NCBI GenBank assembly: GCA_049680625.1
Contig: JBAUID010000058.1
Coordinates: 86,728 to 150,727, forward strand
DNA length: 64,000 bases
Origin: JAUIAI01 sp049680625
GTDB lineage: Bacteria; Pseudomonadota; Gammaproteobacteria; Burkholderiales; Burkholderiaceae_E
Reading direction: 5' to 3'
In this document: piece by piece, positions 59,924-64,000 of the stretch
Numbering within the stretch: the first letter of the stretch is position 1
Layout: every line of letters begins with the position of its first letter
Made by a program: the position numbers and the translations under genes
Notes under the pieces: generated by a model
What the model was told of the DNA's origin: nothing
Databases searched by the model: none
The model's input: only the letters and a program-made list of their open reading frames with translations

Positions 59924-60496
59924 ATGAGCAAAAAGCTGATCGAAACCCCGGTATCGGGTGAAATAGTCCACGAGGGTTTGTTTTTCAACGTCCGACGTGA
60001 TCAGGCACGCCTGCCTGATGGCCGGGTTGCGGGGCGCGAGTTTGTCATGCACCCGGGGGCTTCGGCGATGGTGCCGCTGTTTGACGACGGCCGAATCCTG
60101 ATCGAACGCCAGTTTCGCTATCCGTTAAAGCAAGTGTTTGTGGAAATCCCGGCGGGCAAGATTGATCCGGGTGAATCGCCGCTGCAAACCGCTCAGCGTG
60201 AGCTGGTCGAAGAAACGGGTTACCGCGCCGGGCAGTGGGCCAGTCTTACTAATATCCATCCGGCGATTGGTATGGCTGACGAAATCATCTATATCTATCT
60301 CTGCAGAGAATTAAGCCCGGTCGAGCAACAATTGGATGAAGGTGAGTTTGTCGAGCTGGATACCGTCACCATTGGCTGGTTGGTGGATGAACTGCGTGCC
60401 GGGCGGCTGACCGATGTAAAGACTCAGATTGCGACACATTGGATGGAAAAAATCCTGTCAGGGCAGTGGGACTGGCCCGAATTTAAGCCGGCCTGA
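59924..60496 (+). CDS. Nudix hydrolase, probable ADP-ribose pyrophosphatase
   Basis: This 190-residue Nudix protein most resembles ADP-ribose pyrophosphatases (NudF class), which hydrolyse ADP-ribose to AMP and ribose 5-phosphate. The Nudix box is GKIDPGESPLQTAQRELVEETGY (Gly, Glu and the REx2EE core). It is preceded by VPLFDDGRILIERQFRYPL, which contains the Arg that binds the adenine dinucleotide in this class. NADH turnover by the adjacent complex I is a loose thematic link only. Confidence 0.88.
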   Translation: MSKKLIETPVSGEIVHEGLFFNVRRDQARLPDGRVAGREFVMHPGASAMVPLFDDGRILIERQFRYPLKQVFVEIPAGKIDPGESPLQTAQRELVEETGYRAGQWASLTNIHPAIGMADEIIYIYLCRELSPVEQQLDEGEFVELDTVTIGWLVDELRAGRLTDVKTQIATHWMEKILSGQWDWPEFKPA

Positions 60497-60670
60497 ACCA
60501 CGCACAAAAAAGCCGGAATGCTCATTTTTCCATCGCTTAATCCACCAGAATCCTGACTTGATACCAGTCGTGACCGAGCTTGTCGCGCTAAGGCCGTCGC
60601 AGATTTGACCGAATGGCATTGGTCGGGCAATCTATCAGCGATCGTGTTCGTCGTCAGCCGGGCAGAAGTA

Positions 60671-60712
60671 AAAATACCAGACTTAAAATAGCAGACCTAA
60701 AATATCAGAGAC
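60671..60712 (+). promoter_or_regulatory. Three 14-bp direct repeats upstream of the TRAP transporter operon
   Basis: Units AAAATACCAGACTT, AAAATAGCAGACCT and AAAATATCAGAGAC follow head to tail, with a degenerate half unit (CAGAAGT) before them. They end 41 nt before the permease start. Evenly spaced direct repeats at this place look like an operator or activator site, but the regulator is unknown. The rest of 60497-60753 shows no gene. Confidence 0.6.
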
Positions 60713-60753
60713 AGCGACGGTGGCGCAGATAACGCCCCGCGAGGGTTCAACTT

Positions 60754-62724
60754 ATGTCGAGTAACACTGGCGATCACGCTGGTCAGGCACCACTGAATGT
60801 TGAAGGCCTTGGTGATGGCCCGGAAGTGGAACCTCCAAAAGTATCTGGTTTAACTGCCGCGGCCCGTCAGCTTGGCCTGTTTTTTGCCTTTTGCATGGCT
60901 TGCCAGGCAATTTATGTCTCTTACTTCGGCACCTTCGAACCGACGTTCCATCGGTCGCTTGCGTTGTTGTTCTGCGTTGCCATCATCATTCTGGTGTTTC
61001 CGGGGGCGGAGCACTACAAATTCTCCAAAGGCAGCGCCAAGCCAATCTTCTGGCTTTTTGACATGGCCATGCTTGTCGTCGTGACCCTGGCGGTCTATCG
61101 CTTTATCAGCGGTGTCGACGATATGGAAAACCTGGTTGCAGAGTTTTCCGTGTTCGACCAATGGATTGCTTTGGGCGCAATGCTGGTTCTAACTGAACTG
61201 ACCCGGCGGGTCTTTGGTTTGCCGCTAGCCCTGGTTGCTGCACTAGCAATTGTCTACGCATTATTCGGAGAGTATCTGCCGGGCATACTGACTCACACCG
61301 GATTCGAACTACAAGAGATGGTCGAAGTTGTTTGGTATGGCTTCAGCGGCGTATTTGGCCTGCCGACTGCCATCGTGCTGTCACTGATATTTATCTTTAT
61401 CATTTTTGGGTCGATGTTGCAGGCCACCGGTGCCGGTGACAGCCTGATAAAAATTGCTTTTGCCCTGGCCGGTAAGTCACGAGGCGGGCCGGCGCACGCC
61501 GCGATTACTGCAAGTGCGATCTTTGGCACGATGTCTGGCAGTGTGGCGGCGAACGTTGTTGGCACCGGTGCGTTTACGATTCCATTAATTAAGAAGCGTG
61601 GTTTTCCACCCGCGTTTGCCGGAGCAGTCGAAGCGGCTGCTTCCACCGGTGGGCAAATCATGCCACCGGTAATGGGGGCTGCTGCTTTTCTTATGGCGGA
61701 ACTGGTTGGTATTCCGTATCTGCAGATTTGTGTCGCTGCTTTGCTTCCCGCGCTTTTTTATTATGGCAGCTTGTTTATGATTGTTGCCTTACAGGCCAGT
61801 CGTCTCGGCATTGAGCCGATTCCGGAATCGGAGCGCGAAAAGTTAACAAAAGCCGACCTGATCAATTCGCTGATGTTCGTGATTCCTGTCTTCGCGATTA
61901 TCGCGACCTTGATTATGGGCCGTTCTCCGGCGATGGCTGGTTTCTGGGCAACCCTATGCGCTGTCATTCTGGGGTTTATTAACCCGGCGGTACGAAAGAA
62001 TCCGGGTCGCCTGGTGCAGGGTTTGATCAACGGCGGTATCGCTGGCGCCAAGATCATGATGGCGGTTGGCGCGATCGGCGTTTTGCTTGCGACGCTGGAT
62101 TTAACCGGGGTCAGTCTGCGTTTTGCCGGCGCCATCAACGTCATTGGTGACAGCAACTTGTTCCTGGCCTTGTTGGTTGCGGCGGCAGGTTGTTTGCTAT
62201 TGGGTATGGGCATGCCCACATTACCAGCGTACCTCATTATTGCGTTGGTTCTTGGTCCCGCAATTACACAACTCGGGGTGCCCTTTCTGGCTGTTCACTT
62301 ATTCGTTTTCTACTTTGGCGTCTTGTCGGCGATTACCCCTCCAGTTGCGATCGCCGCATTTGCGGCTGCCCCGATCGCTGGGGCCAATCCAATGTACACA
62401 GCGGTGCTTGCCGTTGGTTTGGCGCTCACCGGGTTCATGGTGCCTTTCGTATTCGTTTACAACCAGAGCTTGTTGCTGGTCCTGGACTTTAGCTGGACTG
62501 AATTGATATCTGTATTGATACGACTCAGCGTTGCGATCTGGATGGTCGCGACCGCAGTGGCTGGATTTCAAGCTGTGGTACTGCCCTGGTGGTCGCGGAT
62601 TGCGCGATTAGCTGTTGCGCTTGCGTTGATCACGGTATTTCCGGCCGTACAGGTTGGGGGGCTGATCCTGGCTGTTTTGCTGACCCTGACCGCACGTATC
62701 CGGCCAGCATCTGAGCTGGCCTGA
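60754..62724 (+). CDS. TRAP transporter fused permease (TAXI type)
   Basis: This 656-residue membrane protein fuses the small (DctQ-like) and large (DctM-like) permease subunits, as in TAXI-type TRAP systems that use a Na+ gradient. The N-terminal helices (about 30-150) are followed by the large subunit. That part contains FGSMLQATGAGDSLIKIAFALAGKSRGGPAHAAITASAIFGTMSGSVAANVVGTGAFTIPLIKK (read in two parts), STGGQIMPPVMGAAAFLMAEL, and MGMPTLPAYLIIA. The solute-binding gene follows after 109 nt. The substrate is unknown; TAXI systems commonly carry organic acids or amino acids. Confidence 0.92.
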   Translation: MSSNTGDHAGQAPLNVEGLGDGPEVEPPKVSGLTAAARQLGLFFAFCMACQAIYVSYFGTFEPTFHRSLALLFCVAIIILVFPGAEHYKFSKGSAKPIFWLFDMAMLVVVTLAVYRFISGVDDMENLVAEFSVFDQWIALGAMLVLTELTRRVFGLPLALVAALAIVYALFGEYLPGILTHTGFELQEMVEVVWYGFSGVFGLPTAIVLSLIFIFIIFGSMLQATGAGDSLIKIAFALAGKSRGGPAHAAITASAIFGTMSGSVAANVVGTGAFTIPLIKKRGFPPAFAGAVEAAASTGGQIMPPVMGAAAFLMAELVGIPYLQICVAALLPALFYYGSLFMIVALQASRLGIEPIPESEREKLTKADLINSLMFVIPVFAIIATLIMGRSPAMAGFWATLCAVILGFINPAVRKNPGRLVQGLINGGIAGAKIMMAVGAIGVLLATLDLTGVSLRFAGAINVIGDSNLFLALLVAAAGCLLLGMGMPTLPAYLIIALVLGPAITQLGVPFLAVHLFVFYFGVLSAITPPVAIAAFAAAPIAGANPMYTAVLAVGLALTGFMVPFVFVYNQSLLLVLDFSWTELISVLIRLSVAIWMVATAVAGFQAVVLPWWSRIARLAVALALITVFPAVQVGGLILAVLLTLTARIRPASELA

Positions 62725-62833
62725 ACAAGATAAGGAAACGGATTTCCGTCAACGATCAGTGGTCAGAGCCGTTTAAACAGGTAAATTACTCAAAAACTGG
62801 CCACGTGCCGAAGTTCACTATGAAGGAGACAAA

Positions 62834-63910
62834 ATGAAATTTCCCCAACTTACTAATCGGGCATCAACTTCACCGTGGCACCGAAAATCGGCTTTGGCGG
62901 CCGCTGTAGGAGCATCGCTTGCAATAACCGTGGGCGCAGTAGCGCCGGCAAGTGCCGCGGATATTATGCGCTTTGAAGGTATTCAGGCCGGCAGTACGGC
63001 CGGTACTTTCAGCGTGGCCTGGGTGCAGGCTGGCCAAAAAGACTCTGGTGTCAAAATCCAGATGTCGACCGGCAAACCGGTGACCAAAGCTGTTTTACTG
63101 GGAGCCCAGGGTAAAGCCGATTTGTTTCTTTATACGCCGGGTATTGCTCACTTCATGAAGAATCAGATCGTGATGTTCTCTAAGGTTAAGGAGGCTAAAG
63201 AACTGTCAAAAAGCCTGCGCGGCATAATGAATTTCCCGCTGGGCCCATACCATTACATCGTGTGGGAAAGTTCTGGGATCAAGTCGTTTAACGACTTGAA
63301 AGGAAAAAAAGTATTCCTCGGGCCGCCCGGCGGGGCAGCGCCAAATATTTCCAGTGCGTTTATCGAAGCCGTTTCGGGTTTAAAGGCGTCAGAAGACTAC
63401 ACATTGATGCGCTTTGACTGGACCGCTGGTCGCACCGCTTTTTCAGATCGCCAGATGGATCTCACTAGTTTCCCGACCGCTGTGCCATCTGCGATAGTCC
63501 AGGAGTATGGAGCCAGTGAAAAAATTCGACTGCTTGGCCTAACCAAAGAATCGTTAGAGCATCCGAAGGTGAAAGCCGTTTTGAAAGTCCCAGGTCGTAC
63601 CCTGACGATGCTTGACCCGAGTGTGTATGCGCCCAATGTAGTTAATACTGAGCCGCTTCATAGTATGCAGGGTTGGATGGGTCTGGCGACTAACAACTCT
63701 GTTAAAGAAGAGGCGGTTTACAAGATGACTAAGTCGTTTTGGGAAAACCTGAAAGACGTCCACGCGACTGCTGCCTGGATGCCCACTACGGTGACCCCGG
63801 AAAATGCTCTGCTGGAAATGAATATTCCGCTTCATGCCGGCGCTTACAAGTACTACAAGGAAGCCGGCTGGAAAGTTCCGGATGGCATTATCCCGCCCGA
63901 AGCAAAATAG
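62834..63910 (+). CDS. TAXI family TRAP transporter solute-binding protein
   Basis: This is the periplasmic substrate-binding protein of the TRAP system, 358 residues. The signal peptide ends at ASA (residues 39-41), before ADIMRFEGIQAG. The mature part has the TAXI-like two-lobe pattern with KVFLGPPGGAAPNISSAFIEAVSGL and FDWTAGRTAFSDRQMDLTSF. A strong ribosome binding site (GAAGGAGAC) lies before ATG 62834, which fits higher expression than the permease. It is the last gene before a strong inverted repeat. Confidence 0.92.
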   Translation: MKFPQLTNRASTSPWHRKSALAAAVGASLAITVGAVAPASAADIMRFEGIQAGSTAGTFSVAWVQAGQKDSGVKIQMSTGKPVTKAVLLGAQGKADLFLYTPGIAHFMKNQIVMFSKVKEAKELSKSLRGIMNFPLGPYHYIVWESSGIKSFNDLKGKKVFLGPPGGAAPNISSAFIEAVSGLKASEDYTLMRFDWTAGRTAFSDRQMDLTSFPTAVPSAIVQEYGASEKIRLLGLTKESLEHPKVKAVLKVPGRTLTMLDPSVYAPNVVNTEPLHSMQGWMGLATNNSVKEEAVYKMTKSFWENLKDVHATAAWMPTTVTPENALLEMNIPLHAGAYKYYKEAGWKVPDGIIPPEAK

Positions 63911-63930
63911 TTTTTTTTGTAGATTTGCCA

Positions 63931-63958
63931 ATCAATGCCGGCTCTTGCCGGCATTGAT
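63931..63958 (+). terminator. Terminator hairpin after the TAXI gene
   Basis: A perfect 12-bp stem (63931-63942 with 63947-63958) has the loop TCTT, and CATTTTGAC follows. An eight-T run precedes it at 63911-63918, so it may work in both directions. It ends the TRAP operon. Confidence 0.7.
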
Positions 63959-64000
63959 CATTTTGACGGCCGTGGTTCGTCGCAAGACGGGCTGTTCAAT

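Overview
The window is chromosomal DNA of a Gammaproteobacterium. The main evidence is gene order: rpsF-priB-rpsR-rplI-dnaB, ilvI-ilvH-ilvC followed by psd-pssA, tpiA-secG-tRNA-Leu(GAG) directly before a complete nuoA-N operon, and separate nuoC and nuoD. The priB gene points to Beta- or Gammaproteobacteria. Coding density is high and base composition is even. I see no insertion sequences, phage genes or CRISPR arrays. The genus cannot be read from the sequence.

Layout. 1-3.2 kb: ribosomal protein and replication operon (S6, PriB, S18, L9, DnaB), with a hairpin over the rpsF ribosome binding site and a strong terminator after rplI. 3.3-4.5 kb: pobA alone. 4.5-9.4 kb, minus strand: a compact four-gene unit of membrane histidine kinase, APH-fold phosphotransferase, divergent enolase paralogue and family 2 glycosyltransferase. 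9.5-12.2 kb, minus strand: PIN-PhoH ATPase, Bcp-type peroxiredoxin, Mth938-like protein. 12.3-16.3 kb: alaC-hom-thrC (alanine and threonine synthesis). 16.4-20.1 kb: mobB-moeA-moaD-moaE (molybdenum cofactor), then crcB and an EamA transporter. 20.1-22.1 kb, minus strand: alpha/beta hydrolase and old yellow enzyme. 22.15-24.8 kb: clpB behind a heat-shock-type promoter.

25.2-29.6 kb: two tandem paralogous lipoproteins. Each has two copies of an unfamiliar N-terminal module, a repeat-encoded linker and a DUF1593 (Sde182-type nucleoside-hydrolase-like) domain. 29.8-34.5 kb: beta-carbonic anhydrase, N-acyl-D-amino-acid deacylase and basic amino acid decarboxylase. 35-36.9 kb, minus strand: sigma factor, DUF3619, DUF3106 and RDD genes. 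37.5-43.5 kb: ilvI-ilvH-ilvC, a prolyl-4-hydroxylase-like oxygenase, psd and pssA. 43.7-60.5 kb: tpiA, secG, tRNA-Leu, the 14 respiratory complex I genes and a Nudix hydrolase. 60.75-63.9 kb: a TAXI-type TRAP uptake system.

Most of the window is core metabolism. The parts most likely to be new are the histidine kinase/phosphotransferase/enolase-like/glycosyltransferase unit, the DUF1593 lipoprotein pair with its repeated module, the sigma/DUF3619/DUF3106/RDD unit, a 26-codon ORF that exactly bridges nuoC and nuoD, and two different sets of 14-bp tandem repeats upstream of tpiA and of the TRAP operon.
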